Shown piece after piece: positions 52,540 to 63,563 of a stretch of DNA of 64,000 nucleotides. The notes under the pieces are model-generated. The model saw nothing but the letters and a program-made list of their open reading frames with translations. It did no database searches and was not told where the DNA came from. Position 1 is the stretch's first letter. Every line of letters begins with the position of its first letter. The position numbers were made by a program, and so were the translations under genes. Location: assembly GCA_963969285.1 (NCBI GenBank), contig OZ017738.1, positions 180,132,949 to 180,196,948 of the forward strand, written 5' to 3'. This stretch comes from Odontomyia ornata. Its lineage: Eukaryota > Arthropoda > Insecta > Diptera > Stratiomyidae.

Positions 52540-55500
52540 TTAGACATTGTCATTCAGCCACCAATACCTGGATTGCGAAGTCTCAACTCGATCAGCTTCA
52601 ACGAATCTAGCAAATGAGTATCTCCATTGAAATCGTTGGTCTCGTGAACTCAAGTTCGGAGGATATTTTATCTTCTTATCGGTGGCCCGTCGATATATGT
52701 GATATATGACTGGGACGCCGTCAGAATCAAAAACATATCCATTCATGTCCAAATACACGAATGCTTCTGGAGGAATGAAACCAGTAGCGAGGCAAGTCGC
52801 TATATACCCGTCTGTAGGGTGGAACGGCTGTGAAATCCAAGGGTTTTCACTCACAGTCACAGATCTTGCGATATGATTCCGAAGAAGCTTCAATATGAAG
52901 ATATCGACTCTAGTCACTTCAGCAGTTTGATAAATTCTTCTATTCGATATATAATGTTTCCAATCCGTCTCAGGCTTTCTGTACAAACCAGTACATGCAC
53001 GAAGACATTTCCTTTCGAAAACTCTTAATTTTTCCATAGTACTAGCACTCTGGTTGTACCAGATCTGACATCCATAGGTCAAAACTGGTCTAACCAGTGT
53101 CTTGTAACAGATAATTTTGACCTTTTGATCAATGTATCTGGAATGAAAGAGTTTTCGAAGGGCCATGACTACTTTAAGTGCTTTACTGAGCATGATTTTC
53201 ACATGTTCAGTATAGTACAGATACTGATTGAGATGAACACCGAGGTATCGAACACAGGATTTATGTGGAATTCGTTCTGAACTACCCTCGCCAGCCATGA
53301 TGTGGAAATCTTTCCAATTACGTTTCAGGTCTTGACTGACCCCCTGCAGCGTTGTCCGAAACAAGATTGTTTCACACTTCTGCGCATTGATTTTCATTCG
53401 CCAATTGTCAGTGTACAGCTGTACATCATTGAACATTTTTTGGAGATTGCTCTGAACTATTGTGGCTTTTCGGTCTGCCGTATAGATGATCAGATCATCA
53501 GCAAACGCTACCAATGATCGCGTTGGCGAGACGTTAAAATCAAAGCCGTTCAATAGCTTGCGAATGAATATTGAGAAGAGCAGAGGCGCAGTAACTGTTC
53601 CCTGCTGTAGACCATTCAAGACCTTGAACTCGCGCATTGTTGTCAGATTTCCATCAGTTACAACAAACGATTTCCCGTATAACATATTACACATCATTGG
53701 CGACAAGGTGTCTGGGGAACTTGTCCTGAAGGAGTTTAAAAATTAGTCCATCTAACCATACCGTATCAAAGGCTTTCTCCATATCAATGAGACATGCTCC
53801 AACACATTGTTTATCATTTAGTTTCCAACAGATGTCTGAGGTTACTTTCGTTATTGCATGTGTGGTCGAATGCCTGGCACGAAAACCAAATTGGCAATTC
53901 GGCATCAACTCATTTTCCTCAATGTGGGCGTTTAATGCTCTATTGAGTATCACTTCAAACACCTTGCTGATGTTAGGCAGCAAGCTGATTGGGCGATAGC
54001 TTTTGGGGCATGAAGATTCTTTTCCTTTCTTCAAGATCGGAAATACCTTAGCCCTTTTCCACTCATTTGGGAAATATGAATTGCTCAACATGTTGTTGAA
54101 CAATATGCAATAGTTCCTAATAGCAACCTCAGGCAAATGTCGGAGAACTACATTTGGAATACCATCAGTGCCACATGATTTCTTGTTGTTTATCCTGCGA
54201 AATATGAAGCACAAGTCTTCATAGCTGACAAAATAATCAATAAGATTCAAGTTCGGCATGAGGTCAGATGTTAATGTTTCATTGAAATGAAGAATTGATT
54301 GGCCGTTCAGGCTTGACTTGAAGTCGGAAACTTTTGCTTCAACGATCTCTGAAACTATTTCATTCCCTCTCTCAGGGTTTGGTAGATGAACCAATTCAAA
54401 ATGTGTTCCAATCAGGGCAAGTTTATCTAATCCTTCACAAATGATCCTGTTTCCATTTCTATCCGGAGTCGTACTATCAATTTCGATACCAGCCCTATCG
54501 AGAAGATTTATCTCATCACTAGTGACTTCAAGATTCGATACCTTCACTCGAGACTTCTTGCGGAATATGCTATTAACTTTCGTGAACACGCCGTCTGGGT
54601 CCTGTGGGCTAATACCCCTCAATTTTTCCGCCCATTGATTGCTGACCTCACTCCTGAAGTATGACCGGATTAAGTTCCGGACATTCTTCAGATGTAATTT
54701 CAACAAAGCCAACAAGGGATGGTTGTAATCCAAAAATCGTCGATAAATATTGTTGACGCGGGTGAGAAGAAGGCTTTTCAATCTTTTCAACCTTGCGATG
54801 GTTGGTGTTTCATATCCTTCCATATTGTTTCGATGTTTTATCTTGGGAACTACTTTCAATCTTTTCCTGTCATTAGGAACCATTAAGCAAGAGTTGCCAC
54901 CATCAGAAGGGGGACATTGCTTCTGGTACTCCCGATTAAACTTCTTTTGAAACTTTCCCCAGTCTGTTTTTTTGAAGTTCAACCGATGATTTTCGTGTTG
55001 AACTGGAATGAGGAAGAAATCATCCCTGTGATGATTGATTTCCATTACGATTGCGTTATGGTCGCTATCATAAGGAAGCACCTGCAGTTTCCGTTGAGGA
55101 CTATTAAAGTTGAATTCGAGTCTTGCGTCAGCAATGCAGAGGTCCAAATATGAATTTGTCCTAGGGTATGTTGGGAACTCCGACCCATATAGATTGCACC
55201 TGTATTCAATCTGGTTCTCTGTTATCCACGATTTCAGGAATACACCTCTTGGATTATTGGTGGCGTTCAGCCATGATGTATGCTTGGCGTTCAGGTCACC
55301 AGCAAGAATATAATAATTATGAAGCCTGTTCAATTCGAGTATTTCAAACAAGGAATTGAGTTCCTCCTTGAGCTTGAGAACAGTTCCACCAGTTGCATAG
55401 GCAGAGATAACGAAGAGGTTATCCCCACCTGGCAGTGAAATTTTGATAACGGACACTTCAAGAGATTCAAAGCTTTTGAATTCGACTTTTTCAATATTTT

Positions 55501-55774
55501 GGAAACGATAGGGTCTACGAACCAATATCCCGGTGCCACCACCCCCATCACCTATTACCCTATCGTTTCTTACGAATTCAAAATCCTTGAATGTCATGGA
55601 GTGCCATGAATTGAGGTGGGTTTCGGTGAGAAGCATGATGTCAGGCTTTTGCTTAACAATGAATTCAAGGAGATAATCACGCCGATGTAAAGTAACAATG
55701 GAGTTGACGTTGATCGAGATGAGACGAATCCTATCCATGGGAATGTGACTGGATGACAAACTATTTTGGAGCAT
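52540..55774 (-). pseudogene. LINE-J ORF2 (AP endonuclease and reverse transcriptase), one frameshift
   Basis: Starts at ATG 55774 (MLQNSLSSSHIPMDRIRL). Endonuclease: ISINVNSIV, LLTETHLNS, GGGTGILVRR, ILAGDLNAKHTSW, NSYLDLCIAD, YDSDHNAIVMEI. RT: GTDGIPNVVLRHLPEV, SYRPISLLPNISKVFE, CQFGFRARHSTTHAITK, ACLIDMEKAFDTVWLDGL, GLQQGTVTAPLLFSIF, AFADDLIIYTADRK, and YLGVHLNQYL. C-terminal domain ends RYWWLNDNV. An extra base near 53697 (compare 61737) breaks the frame after FPRHLV. About 26 codons are also missing after VPNDR (about 54870) compared with 62727-62820. Otherwise the ORF is open for about 1080 codons. Confidence 0.92.
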
Positions 55775-57329
55775 GTTGACCTAAACTTTGAAAAACGAAA
55801 TTGATTTTTTGGTCTTGCTTATTAATTCTATCTGAAAGCGATTCAAGTTGCTGGTAGATTTTAAGAAGCAGCTCATTATTGCCACTTACATTATTTATTT
55901 TATTTATATTGTTGTCTGCTGGTCCTCTGGCAGCAAGTGCAAATGATACCCCGGGTTTGATGAAGTTGGGAGGTAACAGATTGTGATTTACTTTGGTTTG
56001 CTTTGGTGAAAATTTAGCTCTTGCATCTTGATACCGAGGGCATCCTCGGTATGATGCTGGATGACCAAATGTACCGCAATTAACACAATACAATTTTTCT
56101 TTTGGCTCCACCTGAGCCAATTTGCATTCACCGGGGGCGTGGATATCTTTGCACTTAACACAGCGATAGTGCATTGCACAATTGGCAGCCGAATGACCGA
56201 ATCGTTGACACCTGTAACACTGGTTGACCTCAGTTTTTTGGAGGCGTTCCCACCTCACAACTCTAAAGTTTAAGTACCTTACCTATTGGAGGGCACTCGG
56301 ACTGCTGTCGTTGGAAATTTGTACCAAATAAAATGGTAATATTTTACCTTCTACAGTTGATCTCCTTGTAGCAAAATTTTTCACACACATGAACTTAACA
56401 GCTGGTGCTGCTTCCTGCAACATCTCAAGGAGATCAACTGTATTCTCCCCACAGTCCAGGCCCTTCAACAGGAAGGTCTGATTTTTTTCCGCCTTTGGCG
56501 TATATGTAAAGTGGGGAGCTTGGACACTATTAAGAGCATCTTTCGCCTGTTTGAAGTCAGCCAGTGTCTTTGTCTTGATCGAGAGCTTATCACCGGTCAC
56601 TCTCTTAATTTCAAAGTTTTTGATTTTATGTTCGGCTGCCAATAACCGAACCATATCTCCTCCACGCTGCCCAAAAACGTTTATTGGAGGAACTTTTTCA
56701 TTTACCACATTAATTTTATTAGGAGGACCAGCAGACACACCGATTGGCTTCTTCTCCTTTTGCTTATTTTTTAATTTTAAATATTTAATGAAATTATTAT
56801 CGCTATCAATATTACCTATCTTATCGTTGCTCTCTATCTCGACGTCCATTTCCTCGTGCATAGCAGACAGCACCGCATAATAATTGGCGCTGTCGTTCGC
56901 TCCACCTGCGCTCAGGATATTTTCCGCATCATGGATTGTCTTGCTCATATCTTGCGATTTCATTTTATTTGTTGGTACTCCTTTCCCGTTGGTCTTGCTT
57001 GTTGTTTCCTGTTTTTCATTCTTCTTAGTGAGTATCGGCTCTTCTTGGCCGGACGTATTCTGTGGCTTCGATTTTTGTTTGTTCCCATTTGACAACGTTC
57101 GGACCATATCTTCTAAACTCTGTATCCGGAGTTTTAATTCGTCATTTTGTTTCATAAGCCTTGTATTCTCCATGGTTACTTTTTCATAATCTTCGCTTGA
57201 AATCGTAATTCGCTTTCCATGCTCACAATTGTCTTGTTCATTTTTCCGCTTGTTCATTTTATCATTTGTAATTTTCAAAATGCCTGGCTCTGGGTCCCCC
57301 AGCGGTGGGAAGCCGTCGGGCTCCTCCAT
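55761..57329 (-). pseudogene. LINE-J ORF1 (Gag-like, PRE_C2HC and zinc knuckles), single in-frame stop
   Basis: Begins MEEPDGFPPLGDPEPG. Charged coiled-coil-like segment with KVTMENTRLMKQNDELKLR (about residues 50-75), then a PRE_C2HC-like region (APHFTYTPKAEKNQTFLLKG, about 265-285). Three Cys knuckles follow: CYRCQRFGHSAANC, CVKCKDIHAPGEC, CVNCGTFGHPASYRGC. One TAG (56283-56285) lies in frame between the PRE_C2HC region and the knuckles; without it the protein would be 522 residues. Jockey ORF1 proteins bind RNA and, in the Drosophila telomeric relatives, direct nuclear localisation. Confidence 0.88.
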
Positions 57330-57471
57330 CTCCCCGGTGAAAAAAACTTATTTTCTTTCTTGAAACTTTCTCGTTGGTAAAGTCAAGATACTCGATAAAT
57401 TGTTCGAATAGTTCGACGATGTAATAAGTTTCTTTATAAAATTACTTTGTAATTGACGTTTTTAAAAATTA

Positions 57472-58361
57472 TTTTTCAGTGAAACTTTGATCCTACACCT
57501 AATATGTTGTAACTTATTTCTAATAAAATACGATCAAAAACTTTATCTTATACTAAAAAAATCAATAACAATGTTCCTAACCTAAGTGTTTAATCTTATC
57601 TCTAACGGAATATAGTAAACATTACATATACCTAACCTAAGTATAAGATAAAGTTTTTGATAGGATTTATTAGAATTAAGTTAAAACATTTTAGGTGTAG
57701 GATCAAAGTTCACTGTAGTGTTAAGATTATAAATAATTTTAGAATAGTGTTGGTTGGTTTTTTCTCCTTTTTCCAATTAAATTTAAAAAATATTTAATAA
57801 TCTTCATTGATTGGAATTTGCTATAGTTTTTTTTTAATGTGTAATGATAACGTACAAATTTAGAGAGCCATTTGGGCTATTAAGTTTTTTTTATTGTTAT
57901 TGTTTGGAATTTGCTTTATATTCTTTTAAAATTTATAACGATGAGTATTAAATAAAGCACTTTTGTCTTGACTTGACTTGACTACCTAATTTTTAACAAA
58001 AATAAACAACAACACTAGATGTAGCAATAATGAGCTGAAACTCAAAAACTAGATAACGAAGAACACCAAAACTGAAAATAAACACGAATAATTTAGACAT
58101 TGTCATTCAGCCACCAATACCTGGATTGCGCCGTCTCAAATCGATCAGCTTCAACGAACCTAGCAAATGAGTACCTCCATTGAAATCGTTGGTCTCGTGA
58201 ACTCAAATTGGGAGGATATTTTATCTTCTTATCGGTGGCCCGTCGATATATGTGATATATGACTGGGACGCCGTCAGAATCAAAAACATATCGATTCATG
58301 TCCAAATACACGAATGCTTCTGGAGGAATGAAGCCAGTAGCGAGGCAAGTCGCTATATACC
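57472..58361 (-). mobile_element. LINE-J copy h, interrupted by a plus-strand copy
   Basis: 3' UTR middle (57472-57641) and, after the plus-strand insertion at 57642-57984, the rest of the 3' UTR and ORF2 C-terminus (58311-58093, ends RYWWLNDNV). The terminal 282-bp unit is missing: it starts at CAGTGAAACTTTGATCC. Truncated at ACCCGTC (58361) by the tail of the next copy. Confidence 0.85.
57642..57984 (+). mobile_element. LINE-J 3' end in plus orientation, (TTGAC)n tail
   Basis: From AAGTATAAGATAAAGTTTTT to AATAAAGCACTTTTG with the tail CTTGACTTGACTTGAC. It splits the 3' UTR of copy h between CCTAACCT and ACCTAATTTTTAAC. Confidence 0.85.
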
Positions 58362-60052
58362 CGTCAAAGTCAAAGTCAAAAGCGCTTTATTTAATACTCA
58401 TCGTTATAAATTTTAAAAGAATATAAAGCAAATTCCAAACAATAACAATAAAAAAAACTTAATGGCCCAAATGGCTCTCTAAATTTGTACGTTAACATTA
58501 CACATTAAAAAAAAAAAACTATAGCAAATTCCAATCAATGAAGATTATTAAATATTTTTTAAATTTAATTGGAAAAAGGAGAAAAAACCAACCAACACTA
58601 TTCTAAAATTATTTATAATCTTAACACTACAATGAACTTTGATCCTACACCTAATATGTTTTAACTTAATTCTAATAAATCCTATCAAAAACTTTATCTT
58701 ATACTTAAAAAAATCTATAACTATGTTCTTAACCTAAGCGTTTTACCTTATCTCTAACCTAATATAATAAACATAATATAAACCTTACCTTTACCTAATT
58801 TTTAACAAAAATAAACAACAACACTAAATGTAGCAATAATGAGCTGAAACTCAAAAAAACGAAATAACGAACAACACCAGAACTGAAAAATAAACACGAA
58901 TAATTTAGACATTGTCATTCAGCCACCAATACCTGGATTGCGCTGTCTCAACTCGATCAGCTTCAACGAATCTAGCAAATGAGTACCTCCATTGAAATTG
59001 TTGGTCTCGTGAACTCAAATTAGGAGGATATTTTATCTTCTTATCGGTGGCCCGTCGATATATGTGATATATGACTGGGACGCCGTCAGAATCAAAAACA
59101 TATCGATTCATGTCCAAATACACGAATGCTTCTGGAGGAATGAAGCCAGTAGCGAGGCAAGTCACAATATACCCGTCTGTAGGGTGGAACGGCTGTGAAA
59201 TCCAAGGGTTTTCACTCACAGTCACAGATCTTGCGATATGATTCCGAAGAAGTTTCAATATGAAGATATCGACCCTCGTCACTCCAGCAGTTTGATAAAT
59301 TCTTCTATTCGATATATAATGTTTCCAATCCGTCTCAGGCTTTCTGTACAAACCAGTACATGCACGAAGACATTTCCTTTCGAAAACTCTTAATTTTTCC
59401 ATAGTACTAGCACTCTGGTTGTACCAGATCTGACATCCATATGTCAAAACTGGTCTAACCAGGGTCTTGTAACAGATAATTTTGACCTTTTGATCAATGT
59501 TTCTGGAATGAAAGAGCTTTCGAAGGGCCATGACTACTTTTAGTGCCTTACTGAGCATGGTTTTCACATGTTCAGTATAGTACAGATACTGATCGAGATA
59601 AACACCGAGGTATCGAACACAGGATTTATGTGGAACCCGTTCAAGACTACCCTCACCAGCCATGATGTGGAAATCTTTCCAATTACGTTTCAGGTCTTGA
59701 CTGACCCCCTGCAGCGTTGTCCGAAACAAGATTGTTTCACACTTCTGCGCATTGATTTTCATTCGCCAATTGTCAGTGTACAGCTGTACATCATTGAACA
59801 TTTTTTGGAGATTGCCCTGAACTATTCTAGCTTTTCGGTCTGCCGTATAGATGATCAGATCATCAGCAAACGCTACCAATGATCGCGTTGGCGAGACGTT
59901 AAAATCAAAGCCGTTCAATAGCTTGCGAATGAAGATTGAAAAGAGCAGAGGCGCAGTAACTGTTCCCTGCTGTAGACCATTCAAGACCTTGAACTCGCGC
60001 ATTGTTGTCAGATTTCCATCAGTTACAACAAACGATTTCCCGAATAACATAT
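58362..60052 (-). mobile_element. LINE-J copy j, 5'-truncated
   Basis: Tail AAAGTCAAAGTC at 58362, 3' UTR, and an uninterrupted ORF2 3' half (60050-58905) from GKSFVVTDGNLTTMREF through GLQQGTVTAPLLFSIF, FADDLIIYTAD and YLGVYLDQYL to RYWWLNDNV. Truncated at about 60052 and joined to the tail of copy k. Confidence 0.9.
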
Positions 60053-61892
60053 CGTCAAAGTCAAAGTCAAAAGCGCTTTATTTAATACTCATCGTTATAA
60101 ATTTTAAAAGAATATAAAGCAAATTCCAAATAATAACAATCAAAAAACTTAATGGCCCAAATGGCTCTCTAAATTTGTACGTTATCATAAACTCATTTCA
60201 TCAAAAACAAAACTATAGCAAATGCAATTAATTACGATTATTACATATTTTTACAATTCAATTGGAAAAAGGAGAAAAAACCAACCAACACTATCCTAAA
60301 ATTATTTATAATCAAAACACAACAGTGAAACTTTGATCCTACACCTAATATGTTGTAACTTATTTCTAATAAAATACAATCAAGAACTTTATCTTATACT
60401 AAAAAAATCAATAACAATGTTCCTAACCTAAGTGTTTAATCTTATCTCTAACGGAATATAGTAAACATTACATATACCTAACCTATACCTAATTTTTAAC
60501 AAAAATAAACAACAACACTAAATGTAGCAATAATGAGCTGAAACTCAAAAACTAAATAACGAAGAACACCAAAACTGAAAATAAACACGAATAATTTAGA
60601 CATTGTCATTCAGCCACCAATACCTAGATTGCCCCGTCTCAACTCGATCAGCTTCAACGAATCTAGCAAATGAGTATCTCCATTGAAATCGTTGGTCTCG
60701 TGAACTCAAGTTCGGAGGATATTTTATCTTCTTATCGGTGGCCCGTCGATATATGTGATATATGACTGGGACGCCGTCAGAATCAAAAACATATCGATTC
60801 ATGTCCAAATACACGAATGCTTCTGGAGGAATGAAGCCAGTAGCGAGGCAAGTCGCAATATACCCGTCTGTAGGGTGGAACGGCTGTGAAATCCAAGGGT
60901 TTTCACTCACAGTCACAGATCTTGTGATATGATTCCGAAGAAGCTTCAATATGAAGATATCGACCCTCGTCACTTCAGCAGTTTGATAAATTCTTCTATT
61001 CGATATATAATGTTTCCAATCCGTCTCAGGCTTTCTGTACAAACCAGTACATGCACGAAGACATTTCCTTTCGAAAACTCTTAATTTTTCCATAGTACTA
61101 GCACTCTGGTTGTACCAGATCTGACATCCATATGTCAAAACTGGTCTAACCAGTGTCTTGTAACAGATAATTTTGACCTTTTGATCAATGTATCTGGAAT
61201 GAAAGAGCTTTCGAAGGGCCATGACTACTTTTAGTGCCTTACTGAGCATGGTTTTCACATGTTCAGTATAGTACAGATACTGATCGAGATAAACACCGAG
61301 GTATCGAACACAGGATTTATGTGGAACCCGTTCAAGACTACCCTCACCAGCCATGATGTGGAAATCTTTCCAATTACGACCCCCTGCAGCGTTGTCCGAA
61401 ACAAGATTGTTTCACACTTCTGCGCATTGATTTTCATTCGCCAATTGTCAGTGTACAGCTGCACATCTATGAACATTTTTTGGAGATTGCTCTGAACTAT
61501 TGTAGCTTTTCGGTCTGCCGTATAGATGATCAGATCATCAGCAAACGCTACCAATGATCGCGTTGGTGAGACGTTAAAATCAAAGCCGTTCAATAGCTTG
61601 CGAATGAAGATTGAGAAGAGCAGAGGCGCAGTAACTGTTCCCTGCTGTAGACCATTCAAGACCTTGAACTCGCGCATTGTTGTCAGATTTCCATCAGTTA
61701 CAACAAACGATTTCCCGTATAACATATTACTCATCATGGCGACAAGGTGTCTGGGGAACTTGTCCTGAAGGAGTTTAAAAATAAGTCCATCTAACCATAC
61801 CGTATCAAAGGCTTTCTCCATATCAATGAGACATGCTCCAACACATTGTCTATCATTTAGTTTCCAACAGATGTCTGAGGTTACTTTCGTTA
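60053..61892 (-). mobile_element. LINE-J copy k, 5'-truncated
   Basis: Tail at 60053, 3' UTR, ORF2 end (61354-60596), and upstream RT (61821-61255, MEKAFDTVWLDGLIFKLLQ). A 16-bp deletion just after CAATTACG (61379) compared with the other copies causes the frameshift between the two. Truncated at about 61892. Confidence 0.88.
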
Positions 61893-61984
61893 TAGAACAA
61901 TGTTCCTAACCTAAGCGTTTTACCTTATCTCTAACGTAATGTAATAAACATAACATATTACTAGCCTATACCTAATTTTTAACC
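61893..61984 (-). mobile_element. LINE-J 3' UTR scrap
   Basis: 92 bp of 3' UTR middle (GAACAATGTTCCTAACCTAA to CCTAATTTTTAAC) without tail, between copy k and a plus-strand copy. Confidence 0.75.
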
Positions 61985-62623
61985 AGTTCCAATGGAGGTA
62001 CTCATTTGCTAGATTCGTTGAGGCTGATCGAGTTGAGACGGGGCAATCTAGGTATTGGTGGCTGAATGACAATGTCTAAATTATTCGTGTTTATTTTTCA
62101 GTTTTGGTGTTTTTTCGTTATTTAGTTTTTGAGTTTCAGCTCATTATTGCTACATTTAGTGTTGTTGCTTATTTTTGTTAAAAATTACGTATAGGTCAGG
62201 TTTATATTATGTTTATTATATTAGGTTAGAGATAAGGTAAAACGCTTAGGTTAGGAACATTGTTATAGATTTTTTTAAGTATAAGATAAAGTTTTTGATA
62301 GCATTTATTAGAATTAAGTTAAAACATATTAGGCGTAGGATCAAAGTTCACTGTAGGGTTTGGATTATAAATAATTTTAGAATAGTGTTGGTTGGTTTTT
62401 TCTCCTTTTTCCAATTAAATTTAAAAAATATTTAATAATCTTCATTGATTTGAATTTGCTATAGTGTTTTTTTTCTTAATTAATGTGTTTAATGATAACG
62501 TACAAATTTAGAGAGCCATTTGGGCCATTAAGTTTTTTATTGTTATTGTTTGGAATTTGCTTTATATTCTTTTAAAATTTATAACGATTAGTATTTAATA
62601 AAGCGCTTTTGACTTTGACTATC
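61985..62623 (+). mobile_element. LINE-J copy m, plus strand
   Basis: Starts inside the last codons of ORF2 (ending RYWWLNDNV then TAA at about 62080) and runs through the 3' UTR to AATAAAGCGCTTTTGACTTTGAC (ending about 62621). Inverted relative to copies f-k. Confidence 0.88.
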
Positions 62624-63130
62624 ATCGGTTGAATTTCAAAAAACCAGACTGGGGAAGTTTCAAAAGAAATTTAATCGGGAGTACCAGAAGCAATGTCCTC
62701 CTTCTGATGGCGGCAACTCTTGCTCAATGGTTCCTAATGACAGGAATCTAACTAACGACGAAATAGATCTCTATTTGTCGAACTTAGAGAAGTTGGCATT
62801 GGAAACGATTGAGAAAGTCGTTCCAAAGGTTAAGTATCGAAACAATATGGAAGGATATGAAACACCAACCATTGCAAGGGAAAATATCGAAAAGCCTTCT
62901 TCACACACGCGTCAACAATATTTATCGGCGATTTTTGGACTGCAACCATCCCTCGTTGGCTTTGTTGAAATTACACCTGAAGAATGTCTGGAACATAATC
63001 CGTTCATACTTCAGGAATGAGGTCAGCAATTAATGGGCGGAAAAATTGAGGGTTATTAGCCCACAGGACCCAGACGGCGTGTTCGCGAAAGTGAATAGCA
63101 TATTCCGCAAGAAGTCTCGAGTGAAGGGAT
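62624..63130 (+). mobile_element. LINE-J internal fragment (endonuclease-RT linker), plus strand
   Basis: Frameshifted reading of the ORF2 linker: HRLNFKK, then VPNDRNLTNDEIDLYLSNLE and VVPKVKYRNNMEGYETPTIA (62727-62870), then RVNNIYRRFLDCNHPSLALL in another frame (62809-63033). It contains the 26 codons missing from copy g. No 3' end or tail. Confidence 0.85.
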
Positions 63131-63243
63131 TTTACGTCTAGCACTCGTTGCGTGGAGACGTGTTTTTAATTTCCATCAGTTACAACAAACGATTTCCCGT
63201 AATTCTACGTCTAGCACTCGTTGCGTGTAGACGTGTTTTTAAT
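63130..63243. repeat. 41-bp direct repeats flanking a 32-bp RT fragment
   Basis: TACGTCTAGCACTCGTTGCG...AGACGTGTTTTTAAT occurs at 63130-63170 and 63203-63243 with about 3 differences. Between them, 63171-63202 is a minus-strand snippet of LINE-J RT (ATCAGTTACAACAAACGAT). Each repeat can fold: ACGTCT / AGACGT. Confidence 0.8.
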
Positions 63244-63335
63244 CGTTCCTGTCATTAATTTTAAAAATTAATTAATTTTTCACAAAAGTCAGTTTCAAAA
63301 TATTGAAATAATTATTTACGAGCCAGTCAAAAGCA

Positions 63336-63563
63336 AGTTTTGATTTTATTGGGGAAGAATTTATCGTCGAAGGCATCGACCAACCGTACCCATAAACCAG
63401 GAAAAGGCCGAACCAAAGACAACTCGGGGCTGCTGTATGGAGGAGCCCCGAGTTTTGATTTTATTGGGGAAGAATTTATCGTCGAAGGCATCGACCAACC
63501 GTACCCATAAACCAGGAAAAGGCCAAACCAAAGACAACTCGGGGCTGCTGTATGGAGGAGCCC
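63336..63563 (+). repeat. Two 115-bp tandem 5' repeats (LINE-J-related 5' UTR monomers)
   Basis: Units start at 63336 and 63451 (AGTTTTGATTTTATTGGGG). They are nearly identical, with one substitution (CCGAACC vs CCAAACC) plus the unit edge. Each contains ATGGAGGAGCCC; in the second unit this is the ORF1 start. The arrangement resembles promoter monomers of other LINEs. Confidence 0.8.

Larger units (their letters stand above)
51999..57471 (-). mobile_element. LINE-J copy g, near full-length Jockey-clade retrotransposon
   Basis: Minus-strand 5.5-kb copy: 5' UTR (57471-57330), ORF1 (57329-55761), ORF2 overlapping by 14 nt (55774-52540), 3' UTR of about 540 bp and tail of (TTTGAC)n read as GTCAAAGTCAAAGTC. 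PRE_C2HC/zinc-knuckle ORF1 plus AP endonuclease-RT ORF2 is Jockey-clade architecture. The 3' UTR contains several CCTAA(C) motifs on the plus strand (for example CCTAACCTAAG near 52373). Confidence 0.9.

Noticed and set aside
55110..57189. Numerous plus-strand ORFs of 60-110 codons
   Set aside because: Antisense shadows of LINE-J ORF1/ORF2, not conserved as proteins.
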